Shown: positions 35,024 through 44,812 of the stretch, one piece after another | How positions within the stretch are numbered: position 1 is the first letter of the stretch | Layout: each line of letters begins with the position of its first letter | Assembly (NCBI RefSeq): GCF_039939195.1 | Contig: NZ_JBDUUH010000013.1 | Span: 117,558 to 181,557 of the forward strand | Length of the DNA stretch: 64,000 nucleotides | Source: Foliimonas ilicis | Lineage (GTDB): Bacteria > Pseudomonadota > Alphaproteobacteria > Rhizobiales > Rhizobiaceae | Direction: 5' to 3' | Notes under the pieces: generated by a model | Database searches by the model: none | Told to the model about the DNA's origin: nothing | The model's input: the letters and a program-made list of their open reading frames with translations, nothing else | Translations under genes and position numbers: made by a program

Positions 35024-37396
35024 TCATATCGAAGGGTTTCCTTCCATGACGGCGTTCCAGCGCCAGTCGCGGATATCCGGAAGATCGTCACCATGCTCGC
35101 GGACATAACGGACGTGTTCGTCGAGCCTTGCGCGCAGTTGCGCGATGTGCGGGCCGGCCTTGGCGCGGAGCGACGGCAGGTTCTCGAGGACTGCGATAGC
35201 TAGGCTGAAGCGGTCGAGCCCATTCATCACCGCCATGTCGAAGGGCGTTGTCGTCGTGCCCTCCTCGATAAAGCCGCGAACATGGAAGTTCGGGTGATTG
35301 GTGCGTTTGTAGACGAAGCGGTGAATGAGGTAGGGATAGCCGTGATAAGCGAAGACGACCGGGCGGTTGGTCGTGAACACCCGGTCGAACTCGGCGTCGG
35401 CGAGCCCGTGCGGATGATGTTGCGGCGATTGCAGCGTCATCAAATCGACCACGTTGACCACGCGGATGCGAAGATCGGGCAGGGCACTCTTCAGCAGTTG
35501 GACCGCAGCAAGCGTTTCCATCGTCGGCACGTCGCCGGCGCATGCCATGACGATGTCCGGGTCGAAACCCTGTTCCTCGCTGCCGGCCCAGTCCCAGATG
35601 CCGAGACCCTTCTCGCAATGGGCTACGGCGTCGGCCATCGGCAGCCATTGCGGGGCGGGTTGCTTACCGGCGACAATGACATTGATACGGTCCCATGTCT
35701 TCAGGCAATGGTCGCCCACCCAAAGGAGCGTATTAGCGTCCGGCGGGAAATAGACCCGCACGATGTCGGCGCTCTTGTTGGCGACGAGATCGACGAAGCC
35801 GGGATCCTGATGAGAAAAGCCGTTGTGGTCCTGCCGCCAGACATGGGAGGTGAGGAGGTAGTTGAGCGAGGCGACCGGTTTGCGCCAGGTGAGCTCCCGC
35901 GACACCTTCAGCCATTTGGAATGCTGATTGAACATCGAATCAACGATGTGGATGAAGGCCTCGTAGCAGGAAAAGAAGCCGTGGCGACCGGTCAAAAGGT
36001 AGCCTTCGAGCCAGCCCTGGCATAAGTGTTCGCTCAGAATCTCCATGACACGGCCGTCCGGCGCGAGGTGGTCGTCGGTCTCCAGCGTCGTCGCCATCCA
36101 CGCGCGGTCCGTCGTCTCGAACACGCTCTGCAGCCGATTCGAGGCCGTCTCGTCCGGGCCGAAAACACGGAAGTTTCTTGTCTCCGCATTCAGTCGGAGG
36201 ACGTCGCGAAGGTAGTCGCCAAGGATTTTGGTGGACTGCGCGTCGATGGCTCCGGGCGTCGAGACATCAACTGCATAGGCGGCGATTTCGGGCGTGGCGA
36301 GATCCTGCCGCAGCAGCCCGCCGTTCGCATGCGGCACCGCTCCCATGCGGCGGTTCCCGGTCGGAGCCAGCGCCTTGAGCTCCCGTTTTAGAGTGCCGTC
36401 CTCGTCAAACAGGTCTTGGGGATCGTAGCTGCGCATCCAGTCTTCGAGGATGCGCCGGTGGTCTGCGTTCTCGCGGCAGCCCGCGACGGGAACCTGATGC
36501 GAACGCCAGTGGTTCTCGACCGGCTTGCCGTCGACAACCTTGGGACCCGTCCAGCCCTTTGGACTGCGAAGCACGATCATCGGCCAGCGCGGGCGGCTGA
36601 CATCACCCGACGCCGCTCGCTGCTTGATTGCCGCAATCGTATCGAACACGTTGTCGAGCACGGCGGCCATCCGGCGATGCATCGCCGCCGGTTCATGGCC
36701 TTCCACGAACAACGGCTCGTAGCCATATCCCCGAAAAAGGTGTGTCAGTTCCTCGTCGTCCAAGCGCGCCAGAATCGTCGGGTTGGCAATCTTGTAGCCA
36801 TTGAGATGAAGGATCGGCAGCACCGTGCCGTCGCGGGCGGGGTTCAGGAACTTGTTGGAGTGCCAAGAAGCGGCAAGCGGACCTGTTTCCGCCTCGCCGT
36901 CCCCCACGACGCAGGCCACCATGAGATCAGGATTGTCGAAGGCGGCCCCGAAGGCATGGACCAGCGCATAGCCCAGTTCTCCTCCTTCATGGATCGAGCC
37001 TGGCGTTTCCGGCGCGACATGGCTCGGCACGCCGCCGGGAAAGGAGAACTGCCTGAACAGCCGCTGCATACCTTCCGCATTCTCGGCAATGTCCGGATAG
37101 ACCTCGCTGTAGGTGCCTTCCAGCCAGGTGTTCGCCACCATGCCGGGGCCCCCGTGGCCTGGACCGCACACATAAAGCACCTCGGCATCACGCGCCCTGA
37201 TGATCCTATTGAGATGGGCGTAAATGAAGTTGAGACCCGGTGTCGTGCCCCAATGGCCGAGAAGCCGTGGCTTGACGTGTTCGGCCTTTAACGGCTCCCT
37301 GAGCAGGGGGTTGTCCAGCAGGTAGATCTGCCCGACCGACAGATAGTTCGCAGCCCTCCAGTAGCGGTCGAGCAGGGAGAGTTCTTTCTCGTTCAT
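35024..37396 (-). CDS. xfp: Xylulose-5-phosphate/fructose-6-phosphate phosphoketolase
   Basis: About 790 residues. It uses thiamine diphosphate to split xylulose-5-P or fructose-6-P with phosphate, giving acetyl-phosphate plus glyceraldehyde-3-P or erythrose-4-P. Motifs: RYWRAANYLSVGQIYLLDN, RLLGHWGTTPGLNFIYAHLN, GPGHGGPGMVANTWLEGTYS, GDGEAETGPLAASWHSNKFL and SHQDPGFVDLVANK. The start at 37396 gives the family length; the ATG at 37441, one base after the tetR stop, would add 15 residues by coupled translation. Its product can feed the AckA-PduL fusion. Confidence 0.95.
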   Translation of the reverse strand: MNEKELSLLDRYWRAANYLSVGQIYLLDNPLLREPLKAEHVKPRLLGHWGTTPGLNFIYAHLNRIIRARDAEVLYVCGPGHGGPGMVANTWLEGTYSEVYPDIAENAEGMQRLFRQFSFPGGVPSHVAPETPGSIHEGGELGYALVHAFGAAFDNPDLMVACVVGDGEAETGPLAASWHSNKFLNPARDGTVLPILHLNGYKIANPTILARLDDEELTHLFRGYGYEPLFVEGHEPAAMHRRMAAVLDNVFDTIAAIKQRAASGDVSRPRWPMIVLRSPKGWTGPKVVDGKPVENHWRSHQVPVAGCRENADHRRILEDWMRSYDPQDLFDEDGTLKRELKALAPTGNRRMGAVPHANGGLLRQDLATPEIAAYAVDVSTPGAIDAQSTKILGDYLRDVLRLNAETRNFRVFGPDETASNRLQSVFETTDRAWMATTLETDDHLAPDGRVMEILSEHLCQGWLEGYLLTGRHGFFSCYEAFIHIVDSMFNQHSKWLKVSRELTWRKPVASLNYLLTSHVWRQDHNGFSHQDPGFVDLVANKSADIVRVYFPPDANTLLWVGDHCLKTWDRINVIVAGKQPAPQWLPMADAVAHCEKGLGIWDWAGSEEQGFDPDIVMACAGDVPTMETLAAVQLLKSALPDLRIRVVNVVDLMTLQSPQHHPHGLADAEFDRVFTTNRPVVFAYHGYPYLIHRFVYKRTNHPNFHVRGFIEEGTTTTPFDMAVMNGLDRFSLAIAVLENLPSLRAKAGPHIAQLRARLDEHVRYVREHGDDLPDIRDWRWNAVMEGNPSI

Positions 37397-37442
37397 GTTG
37401 GTTACCAAACCTTCTTTGATCAAGTCGTTCTGATCGTCCATT

Positions 37443-38036
37443 TCACGGGCACTCGGCTGTCGATGAGATGTTTGAACTGGTCGCGATTTCCCGGATCGTT
37501 CTGATAAGCGCAAATTCGGCCTGCTGGTCACTTAGCTCCACCGCTACGGGCAATTTCAGAGAATCGCGCAACAAACCGAACCCGACAAGAAGTGACATCA
37601 CCATCAGTACGCGAGTACCGTCTGGATTCCCGAACTTTCTCGCAAGGGGCGTGACAAATTCGTCCTGAATACGTTGGCTCAGGAAGCCGGAGACGTGAGG
37701 GCTGGAAAGCGAGCGAGTAACTATATCGAACGCACTTGTGTCCGGAACAAGCTTGCCGCGGGGTTGATCGAAAACCGTTCTTACCAGATAGCCAGGGAGA
37801 TTCTCACGTTCTACACTGGAAAGATCGATTTCTTTCGATGCCGCCCGGAGAGCTTCCAGAAATAGTTTCTCTTTGGATCCGAAGCTCCGGTGCACATAAG
37901 CGACATCGACGTGAACGTCATTGGCAATGTCGCGGAGACTCGTATCGTCGTAGGAATGCTGTCCGAACCGCTTAATCGCAGCTTCGAGAATACGCTGGCG
38001 TGTGATGCCTTCTCCACGTGGCGGTCGATTTGGCAT
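37443..38036 (-). CDS. TetR-family transcription regulator
   Basis: A 197-residue regulator with an N-terminal helix-turn-helix: ITRQRILEAAIKRFGQHSYD then TSLRDIANDVHVDVAYVHRS and FGSKEKLFLEAL. The C-terminal ligand domain is unlike well-known members. It is upstream of, and probably cotranscribed with, phosphoketolase, and divergent from the HlyD/RbbA exporter across a long palindrome (38070-38113) that is its likely operator. Its inducer is unknown. Confidence 0.9.
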   Translation of the reverse strand: MPNRPPRGEGITRQRILEAAIKRFGQHSYDDTSLRDIANDVHVDVAYVHRSFGSKEKLFLEALRAASKEIDLSSVERENLPGYLVRTVFDQPRGKLVPDTSAFDIVTRSLSSPHVSGFLSQRIQDEFVTPLARKFGNPDGTRVLMVMSLLVGFGLLRDSLKLPVAVELSDQQAEFALIRTIREIATSSNISSTAECP

Positions 38037-38069
38037 AGTGTGTTCCTTTATTGGCCCGAATGTCGCTCA

Positions 38070-38113
38070 AGAGGAGATGCTAAGTCAACCGTCGTTGACT
38101 TAGCATCTCCTCT
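38070..38113. promoter_or_regulatory. Perfect 20-base-arm palindrome, probable TetR operator
   Basis: The arms AGAGGAGATGCTAAGTCAAC (38070-38089) and its exact reverse complement (38094-38113) flank CGTC. It lies 34 bases before tetR and 67 bases before hlyD. The inner part, GTCAAC-N4-GTTGAC, has the size of a usual TetR operator; the arms are much longer than needed, so a cruciform or RNA hairpin role is also possible. Confidence 0.75.
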
Positions 38114-38179
38114 GTGTTTTTGCTTGACTAGTAGAATTAGTGCGCCGCTCAAGGCGCGATCGGCGCTGGGAGCCTTACC

Positions 38180-39250
38180 ATGAAACTGCCGGGCAAGGGA
38201 TGGCTGGTTGCGCTCGTGATCGCGGTTGCGGCAGCCGGAGGTTACTACGCTTGGCAGCAGGTCAACGATACCGGCCTGCCGGAGGGCTTTGCCAGCGGCA
38301 ACGGGCGGCTCGAGGCGGTTGAGATCGATATTTCCGCCAAGACAGGCGGGCGCCTGAGCGACATCCTCGTCAATGAGGGCGACTTTGTCCATGCCGGACA
38401 GCAGCTTGCGGTGATGGATACCAGTCAGTTGGAAGCGCGCAAGCGGCAGGCGCAGGCCGAGTTGCGGCGCGCGGAGATCGGCATCGAAACCGCAAACAGC
38501 CTTGTCACTCAGCGAGAGGCCGAGAAAGGCACGGCGCTCGCTGTGATCGAGCAGCGACAGGCGGAACTGGAATCCGCTGCGGGCAAGCTGGCGCGTTCCG
38601 AGCAACTGGTCCGGAGCAATACAATCTCACGGCAAATTCTCGATGATGACCGCGCGGCCGCACGTGGCGCCCGCGCCAATCTGGGTGCCGCACAGGCGCA
38701 GCTTGCTGCTTCCGACGCGGCTATCAGCGCGTCGAAAGCAATGGTGGTCGATGCAGAGGCTGGGGTCGATGCCGCCAGGGCCGCGATCGAGAGCATCGAG
38801 ACAGATATCGCCGACAGCACGCTCAAGTCGCCGCGCGACGGCCGGGTCCAGTTTCGGGTGGCGCAGCCGGGCGAGGTCTTGGCCAGCGGCGGCCGCGTCA
38901 TCAACATGGTTGACGTGTCGGACGTCTACATGACTTTCTTCCTGCCCACGGAGCAGGCGGGCAGGGTCGCCCTTGGATCAGAGGTCCGCCTCGTGCTCGA
39001 TGCAGCGCCGCAATACGTTGTCCCGGCCACTGTTTCCTTTGTCGCCAACGTTGCACAGTTCACACCGAAGACGGTCGAGACCGAGGAAGAGCGCCAGAAA
39101 CTGATGTTCCGCATCAGGGCGCGTATCCCGGCCGAACTTCTGAGGCAATATATCGAGTTGGTGAAGACGGGCGTGCCGGGCATGGCCTATGTACGTATCG
39201 ATCCGAACGCCGTGTGGCCTGCCTTTCTTGAAAGGAAAGCCGCGCAATGA
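38180..39250 (+). CDS. HlyD-family membrane fusion protein of an RbbA-type exporter
   Basis: A 356-residue periplasmic adaptor like YhiI/YbhG. It has an N-terminal membrane helix (GWLVALVIAVAAAGGYYAW), a split lipoyl domain (GRLEAVEIDISAKTGGRLSD and SPRDGRVQFRVAQPGEVLAS), and a long Ala/Glu/Arg-rich coiled coil between them. It overlaps rbbA by four bases (ATGA). Gene order adaptor, dual ATPase-permease, permease matches the YhiI-RbbA-YhhJ cluster of enterobacteria. Confidence 0.92.
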   Translation: MKLPGKGWLVALVIAVAAAGGYYAWQQVNDTGLPEGFASGNGRLEAVEIDISAKTGGRLSDILVNEGDFVHAGQQLAVMDTSQLEARKRQAQAELRRAEIGIETANSLVTQREAEKGTALAVIEQRQAELESAAGKLARSEQLVRSNTISRQILDDDRAAARGARANLGAAQAQLAASDAAISASKAMVVDAEAGVDAARAAIESIETDIADSTLKSPRDGRVQFRVAQPGEVLASGGRVINMVDVSDVYMTFFLPTEQAGRVALGSEVRLVLDAAPQYVVPATVSFVANVAQFTPKTVETEEERQKLMFRIRARIPAELLRQYIELVKTGVPGMAYVRIDPNAVWPAFLERKAAQ

Positions 39251-42030
39251 CGCCGGGCGATGACGAAAGGCATGCGCCTCCCGTCATCCGTTTCGAGAAC
39301 CTGGAACTGACCTATGGCGGAACCAGGGCTCTGGATGGCGTGTCCCTCGACATCCCCGCCGGACGCATGGTGGGACTGATCGGTCCCGACGGCGTCGGCA
39401 AATCAAGCCTGCTGTCGCTGATAGCCGGTGCGCGCCGGATGCAGGCAGGCAGCCTGCATGTGCTGGATGGCGACATGCGTGACGGCGCGCACCGGCGCCA
39501 GGCCTGCCCGCGCATCGCCTATATGCCGCAGGGCCTCGGCAAGAACCTCTATTTCACACTCTCCATCTTTGAGAACGTCGATTTCTTCGGCCGGCTCTTC
39601 GGGCAGGATCGTGCCGAGCGCGAGTCACGCATTGCCGACCTTCTCGAAAGCACGGGACTGGCTCCCTTCCGCGATCGGCCTGCGGGAAAACTCTCCGGCG
39701 GCATGAAGCAGAAGCTCGGCCTGTGCTGCGCTCTGATCCACGACCCTGACCTGCTCATCCTCGACGAGCCGACGACGGGCGTCGATCCGCTGTCGCGCCG
39801 GCAGTTCTGGGAACTGATCGACCGCATCCGCGCCGAGCGGCCGGGTATGAGCGTCATCGTCGCCACCGCCTACATGGAAGAGGCGCAAGGCTATGACTGG
39901 CTGGTCGCGATGAATGCTGGCCAGATACTTGCGACAGGAACGCCGGCCGATCTGTTGGAACGGACCGGCACGGACAATCTCGATGCCGCGTTCATCCAGC
40001 TCCTGCCGGAGGAAGACCGCAAGGACCACCACAAGGTCGAAATCGCGCCGATCACATTCAGGGGCGAGGAGGAGTTCGCCATCGAGGCGGAGAACCTTAC
40101 CATGCGCTTCGGCGATTTCACCGCCGTCGACAATGTGAGCTTTCAGATCCCGCGCGGTGAGATCTTCGGTTTTCTCGGCTCGAACGGCTGCGGCAAGACC
40201 ACGACGATGAAGATGCTCACGGGTCTGCTGGCGGCTAGCGAAGGCACGGCGAAGCTGTTCGGGCGCGAGGTCGCTCCGAACGACATGGAAGTGCGCAAGA
40301 GGGTCGGCTACATGACCCAGGCCTTCTCTCTCTACGGCGAACTGACGGTCCGGCAGAATCTCGACCTCCATGCCCGCCTGTTCAAGATGGACGCGGCAAA
40401 GATCCCGACCCGGATCGATGATATGGCCGGGCGCTTCGATCTGCACGCGGTATTGGATGTCCTGCCGGACGCGTTACCGCTTGGCATGCGACAGCGTCTT
40501 TCGCTTGCCGTCGCCATGATCCATGCGCCCGATATGCTCATCCTCGACGAGCCGACGTCGGGTGTCGACCCCGTGGCGCGCGACGCCTTCTGGCAGATCC
40601 TCGCAGACCTGTCGCGCAAGGACGGAGTCACGATTTTCGTGTCGACGCATTTCATGAACGAGGCGCAGCTTTGCGATCGCATCTCGCTCATGCATGCCGG
40701 CAAGGTGCTGGTCAGCGATACGCCGGCCGGGATCATCGAACGGAAAGGTGCGTCGAGCCTCGATGATGCGTTCATCGCCTATCTCGAGGATGCGATCGCA
40801 GACACCACCAAACAGTCTGCGCCGCTTTCGGTGCGATCTGAGGCGACGGACGAGCCGGCTTCCCCGCCCCCCGGAACCCGGCCGATCTCGTCCGTTCGCC
40901 GCAATTTCGACCCGCGACGCATGTTCAGCTATGCGCGGCGCGAGACGCTGGAGCTGCAGCGGGACCCGATCCGGGCGACGATAGCTATTCTGGGCACGAT
41001 GATCCTGATGCTGGTGATCGGCCTTGGCATCAACATGGACGTCGAGGATCTGACGTTCGCGGTGCTCGATCGGGACGATTCGACGATCAGCCGGCAATAC
41101 GTCAACGAGCTGTCCGGATCGCGCTACTTCATCGAGAAGGAACCGATCACCGATTATGCCGACATGGATCGGCGCATGCGCAACGGCGAGCTCAGCCTCG
41201 CCCTCGAAATCCCGCCGGGATTCGGTCGCAGCGTTCTGCGCGGCAACGCGGTTCAGATCGGCGCATGGATAGACGGCTCCAATCCCCAGCGCGCCGAGAC
41301 CGTCAGCGGCTATGTCCAGGGCATGCACGGGAGCTGGCTGGCAACGCTTGCCCGTGAAGCCTATGGCAGGGCCGCGGCCCACACCGACTTCAACCTCGAA
41401 ATCCGATACCGCTACAATCCAGACATCAAGAGCCTTGTCGCAATGGCCCCGGCAGTCATTCCGCTGCTTCTTCTCCTGATCCCGTCAATGCTGACGGCGC
41501 TCAGCGTCGTGCGCGAAAAGGAGCTGGGCTCGATCACCAACCTCTACGTCACGCCCGTCACCAGGCTGGAGTTCCTTATCGGCAAGCAGATGCCCTATGT
41601 GGCGCTGGCGATGATCAATTTCCTGCTGATGTGGTTCGTCGCGGTATTCCTTTTCCAGGTGCCGTTTACGGGTAGCGGCCTTGCGTTCATCGTTGCCGCG
41701 TTTTTGTACGTGACCGCCGCGACGGCAATGGGATTGGTCATTTCCTCCTTCATGAAGAGCCAGATCGCCGCCATTTTCTCCACGGCCCTGCTGACGCTTC
41801 TTCCGGCCGTGCAGTATTCGGGGCTGATCGATCCGGTCTCTTCGCTTGAGGGTGTCGGCGCCTTCATCGGCCAGATCTACCCCGCAACGCATTTTACCAC
41901 GATTTCGCGCGGCGTGTTTTCCAAGGGACTGGGCTTCGAGGAACTGGGCGACGCTTTCCTGCCGCTGTTCCTGTCCGTTCCCGTGTTGCTCCTCGTCGGT
42001 GTGACGCTCCTGAAGAAGCAGGAGAAGTGA
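39247..42030 (+). CDS. rbbA: RbbA-like ABC transporter with two ATPase domains and a permease domain
   Basis: A 927-residue fusion. ATPase 1 (about 10-240) has Walker A GPDGVGKSS, signature LSGGMKQKLGL and Walker B LLILDEPTTGVDP. ATPase 2 (about 280-510) has GSNGCGKTTTMKML, an atypical signature LPLGMRQRLSL seen in RbbA, and MLILDEPTSGVDP. The C-terminal ABC-2 permease domain has a first helix at about 580 (ATIAILGTMILMLVIGLGIN) and five more after residue 730. E. coli RbbA was linked to ribosomes, but genetic context here supports export of an unknown compound. Confidence 0.93.
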   Translation: MTPGDDERHAPPVIRFENLELTYGGTRALDGVSLDIPAGRMVGLIGPDGVGKSSLLSLIAGARRMQAGSLHVLDGDMRDGAHRRQACPRIAYMPQGLGKNLYFTLSIFENVDFFGRLFGQDRAERESRIADLLESTGLAPFRDRPAGKLSGGMKQKLGLCCALIHDPDLLILDEPTTGVDPLSRRQFWELIDRIRAERPGMSVIVATAYMEEAQGYDWLVAMNAGQILATGTPADLLERTGTDNLDAAFIQLLPEEDRKDHHKVEIAPITFRGEEEFAIEAENLTMRFGDFTAVDNVSFQIPRGEIFGFLGSNGCGKTTTMKMLTGLLAASEGTAKLFGREVAPNDMEVRKRVGYMTQAFSLYGELTVRQNLDLHARLFKMDAAKIPTRIDDMAGRFDLHAVLDVLPDALPLGMRQRLSLAVAMIHAPDMLILDEPTSGVDPVARDAFWQILADLSRKDGVTIFVSTHFMNEAQLCDRISLMHAGKVLVSDTPAGIIERKGASSLDDAFIAYLEDAIADTTKQSAPLSVRSEATDEPASPPPGTRPISSVRRNFDPRRMFSYARRETLELQRDPIRATIAILGTMILMLVIGLGINMDVEDLTFAVLDRDDSTISRQYVNELSGSRYFIEKEPITDYADMDRRMRNGELSLALEIPPGFGRSVLRGNAVQIGAWIDGSNPQRAETVSGYVQGMHGSWLATLAREAYGRAAAHTDFNLEIRYRYNPDIKSLVAMAPAVIPLLLLLIPSMLTALSVVREKELGSITNLYVTPVTRLEFLIGKQMPYVALAMINFLLMWFVAVFLFQVPFTGSGLAFIVAAFLYVTAATAMGLVISSFMKSQIAAIFSTALLTLLPAVQYSGLIDPVSSLEGVGAFIGQIYPATHFTTISRGVFSKGLGFEELGDAFLPLFLSVPVLLLVGVTLLKKQEK

Positions 42031-43145
42031 CGATGCTGTCCTCGAACATCGCCCAGCTCGGCATCAAGGAATTGCGCGGCCTCATGCGCGATCCCATCAT
42101 GCTGGTGCTGATCGTGCTGTCGTTCACGGCATCTGTGTCCATGTCGGCGACCTCGTCGCCGGAGACACTTAACCGCGCGACCATCGCTATCGTCGATGAG
42201 GACCAGTCCCCGCTTTCAGGGCGGATAGCGACGTCCTTCTACGAGCCGTTCTTCATGAAACCGCAGTCGATCACGGCGGCCGAGATGGATGTGCGGATGG
42301 ACAACGGTCTTGACACCTTCGCTCTCGACATTCCCCCGAACTTCCAGCGCGACGTGCTCGCAGGAAAGTCACCGTCGATACAGCTCAATGTCGACGCGAC
42401 CCGCATGGTGCAGGCGTTCAGCGGTAGCGGCTACATCCAGAGCATCGTTTCCGGCGAGGTGTCGGAGTTCGTCAACCGATATCGCGCCGACACCGCTTTT
42501 CCGGTGGAGCTCAATCTCCGCGCCCGCTTCAATCCCGGGCTCAACAAGGGCTGGTTCGGCGCGATCATGAGCATCCTCAACAGCATAACCATGCTGTCCA
42601 TAGTGCTTGCCGGAGCTGCGCTGATCCGTGAACGCGAGCACGGCACCATCGAGCACCTGCTCGTGATGCCGGTGACGCCGCTCGAGATTATGGTCAGCAA
42701 GGTGTGGTCTATGGGCCTGGTCGTTTTTGCGGCCACCGTGTTCTCGCTCGTCGTCGTCGTCCAGGGTCTGCTACAAATTCCGGTCACGGGGTCGGTATCC
42801 CTGTTTCTTGTCGGAACCGGGCTCCTGCTTTTCGCGACGACTTCACTCGGTATCTTCCTTGCAACGATTGCCGGCTCGATGCCGCAGTTCGGGCTTCTAC
42901 TCATGCTCGTGCTGGTGCCTCTCCAGGTCCTGTCAGGCGCGTCGACGCCGCGCGAAAGCATGCCGGAGATCATTCAGTGGATCATGCTGGCCGCACCCAA
43001 CACCCACTTTGTAATCCTTGCCCAGTCGGTGCTGTTCCGTGGCGCGGGACTCGACGTCGTCTGGCCGCAGCTTTTGATGCTGCTTCTCATTGGCTCTGCC
43101 CTGTTCGCAATTGCTCTGAAGAGGTTCCGAGCCTTCCTGAGATAA
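42027..43145 (+). CDS. ABC-2 type permease (YhhJ-like)
   Basis: A 372-residue permease with an N-terminal helix, a large periplasmic domain (ATIAIVDEDQSPLSGRIATS, FDLDIPPNFQRDVLAG-like) and five C-terminal helices with the ABC-2 motif LIREREHGTIEHLLVMPVTP. It overlaps rbbA by ATGA, so it is the second membrane half of the exporter. Length is typical. Confidence 0.93.
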   Translation: MTMLSSNIAQLGIKELRGLMRDPIMLVLIVLSFTASVSMSATSSPETLNRATIAIVDEDQSPLSGRIATSFYEPFFMKPQSITAAEMDVRMDNGLDTFALDIPPNFQRDVLAGKSPSIQLNVDATRMVQAFSGSGYIQSIVSGEVSEFVNRYRADTAFPVELNLRARFNPGLNKGWFGAIMSILNSITMLSIVLAGAALIREREHGTIEHLLVMPVTPLEIMVSKVWSMGLVVFAATVFSLVVVVQGLLQIPVTGSVSLFLVGTGLLLFATTSLGIFLATIAGSMPQFGLLLMLVLVPLQVLSGASTPRESMPEIIQWIMLAAPNTHFVILAQSVLFRGAGLDVVWPQLLMLLLIGSALFAIALKRFRAFLR

Positions 43146-43171
43146 GTCCACCCCAAACCGCCGAGGTCCTC

Positions 43172-44017
43172 ATGTCCACGCCGAAAGATATCGTTACCTA
43201 CCTCGAAGCGGATGCCGTCGATGCCTTCGAAGCTGCGCTTACAACCTGTACGGCTCTGGCTGCGGCTTGGCAGACGCATCTCAACATTGCGTTTGTGCCG
43301 CAAAACATCGGTTATTTACGCCATGCCGGCTTCGTTCGCGGAGGTGCGATTGCCGATATGGATGCGAGCGTCGCGGAGCGGAATGCTGCTGCCCTCGACA
43401 GACTCCGCGGTCTCCTCAAGCACCTTAGGACACAGTACGATTTTTCCGTTGAGGTGCGTGACTGCGTCGATGAATCTGGCGAGCCTCTGATGCTACATGC
43501 GCGTCATTCCAGCCTTGCAGTTCTCGTCTCGGACAGAAGCGTCGAGCGCCCTACAAGTGCGCTTAGCCTCTCCGAGGATGTGATCTTCGCATCGGGTCGT
43601 CCGACCCTTCTGCTTCCCAAACAATGGTCGGGAGAACTGCTCTCCCGAAAGGTCGTGTTGGGATGGAACGGCAGCCGAGAAGCGGCTCGCGCAATCGCCG
43701 ATGCGATGCCGTTCCTCCAAGCCGCAAGTGCGGTCCATCTCGTGGTGGTTCCCGAGCCGAAGATCATGCGTCTGCTCGGACAGGAGCCGGGTGCCGATAT
43801 CTCCCATCACCTCGCACGCAATGGCGTTGCCGTGACGTTGCATCGTTTGGAGGCGGAAGATGCTGGCGCGGCCCTTCTAGATCACGCAAGCACGGTTGGT
43901 GCCAACATGATCGTCATGGGCGCCTATGGCCAGTCCAGGGTCAGCGAGTTTGTCTTCGGAAGCGCCACATGCACCATCCTAGACCAAGTTGAGCGCCCGA
44001 TCCTGTTTTCGCGATGA
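43172..44017 (+). CDS. Universal stress protein, tandem Usp domains
   Basis: A 281-residue protein. Its C-terminal half is clearly Usp: VVLGWNGSREAARAIADAMP and MIVMGAYGQSRVSEFVFGSA, ending LDQVERPILFSR. The N-terminal half is a diverged Usp copy (residues 1-140). It starts at an ATG 26 bases after the permease gene with GAGG upstream, so it is probably the last gene of the exporter operon. Longer reading frames from 42704 are shadows. Confidence 0.9.
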   Translation: MSTPKDIVTYLEADAVDAFEAALTTCTALAAAWQTHLNIAFVPQNIGYLRHAGFVRGGAIADMDASVAERNAAALDRLRGLLKHLRTQYDFSVEVRDCVDESGEPLMLHARHSSLAVLVSDRSVERPTSALSLSEDVIFASGRPTLLLPKQWSGELLSRKVVLGWNGSREAARAIADAMPFLQAASAVHLVVVPEPKIMRLLGQEPGADISHHLARNGVAVTLHRLEAEDAGAALLDHASTVGANMIVMGAYGQSRVSEFVFGSATCTILDQVERPILFSR

Positions 44018-44065
44018 ATGCTTGCGGTGCCAGGCGCACGCGCAAGGTGGTCCCGTGCTGCGTCC

Positions 44066-44104
44066 TGTCTCGACCTTGATGGCTTCAAGGCCGTAAACGA
44101 TCAA
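44066..44104 (+). pseudogene. Short GGDEF-domain relic
   Basis: The translation CLDLDGFKAVNDQ matches the first conserved block of GGDEF domains, compare LIDLDGFKAINDR in the intact gene at 45232. Nothing else of the domain remains around it. The rest of 44018-44434 shows no gene. Confidence 0.5.
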
Positions 44105-44434
44105 GCTTTCGCTCCGTCGGTTTGAAGACAAGATTGACCATGGATGTCGGCAGAGCCGACCATGAAAGCGATCGGAAAAAGCAGACTGCTTATCGTTGCA
44201 CCCGTCGAGCGCGATATTTACTGGGCCGATGAATGCTTTCCTATCGCCCTGGTCCGGTAAAGGCGCAGCTGACCGGTGCTCGAATTGCCATATTAATCTC
44301 AGGGGAAGGCGAGGATTTTCCCATCGAGTGCAAGCCATTTCCGAAATCATAAACTTCGTTCGAAATCTTGCAGGAACGCAGTGGGACGGCAGTAAAAGTA
44401 TTATGCTCGGATAGCGAAAAAAGTTCACGGAGGA

Positions 44435-44800
44435 ATGACGGTGAACTCAGGTGCACCAACCTGTGTCCGAAATCTGTTCGGCTACCCGGATAGTGCGTTT
44501 CCAACTGTCAGCGACTGGACCGAGAAGACCAATGTGCACGCGGAGCACCATTCGCAAACGCATGATCGCTGGCAAAAGCTCTGAATAGCCGCCGCCAGCG
44601 ACGATCGTAATACCGGCGCACTCGAAATCGAAGTTCTTTGTATCGCGGCATCCTCCATATGAGATCCGCGTCACTATCGCCTCCTTCGAGGATTTCTCTG
44701 ACAGGAAAGGCGCCGAGACCGGACTCCATCGCCTGGTCTTCGAAGATCACTTACAGGGTTTGCAAACTGCTGGCTCATCCAAGTATCAGGGCAAAAACCG
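44435..44800 (+). pseudogene. Decayed copy of the PAS-GGDEF gene
   Basis: An ATG with a GGAGGA site opens a 49-codon frame whose part NLFGYPDSAFPTVSDWTEK with HDRWQKL aligns with RTFGYRAGDLQSIDEWIE and RTYWEEL of the intact protein at 45232. In another frame further on, YEIRVTIASFEDFSDRKGAE with TGLHRLVFEDHLQGL aligns with HEISVGIATFEDITDRKRAE. Stops and frameshifts separate them, and no GGDEF active site is left. Confidence 0.72.
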
Positions 44801-44812
44801 TAATCGCCGATA

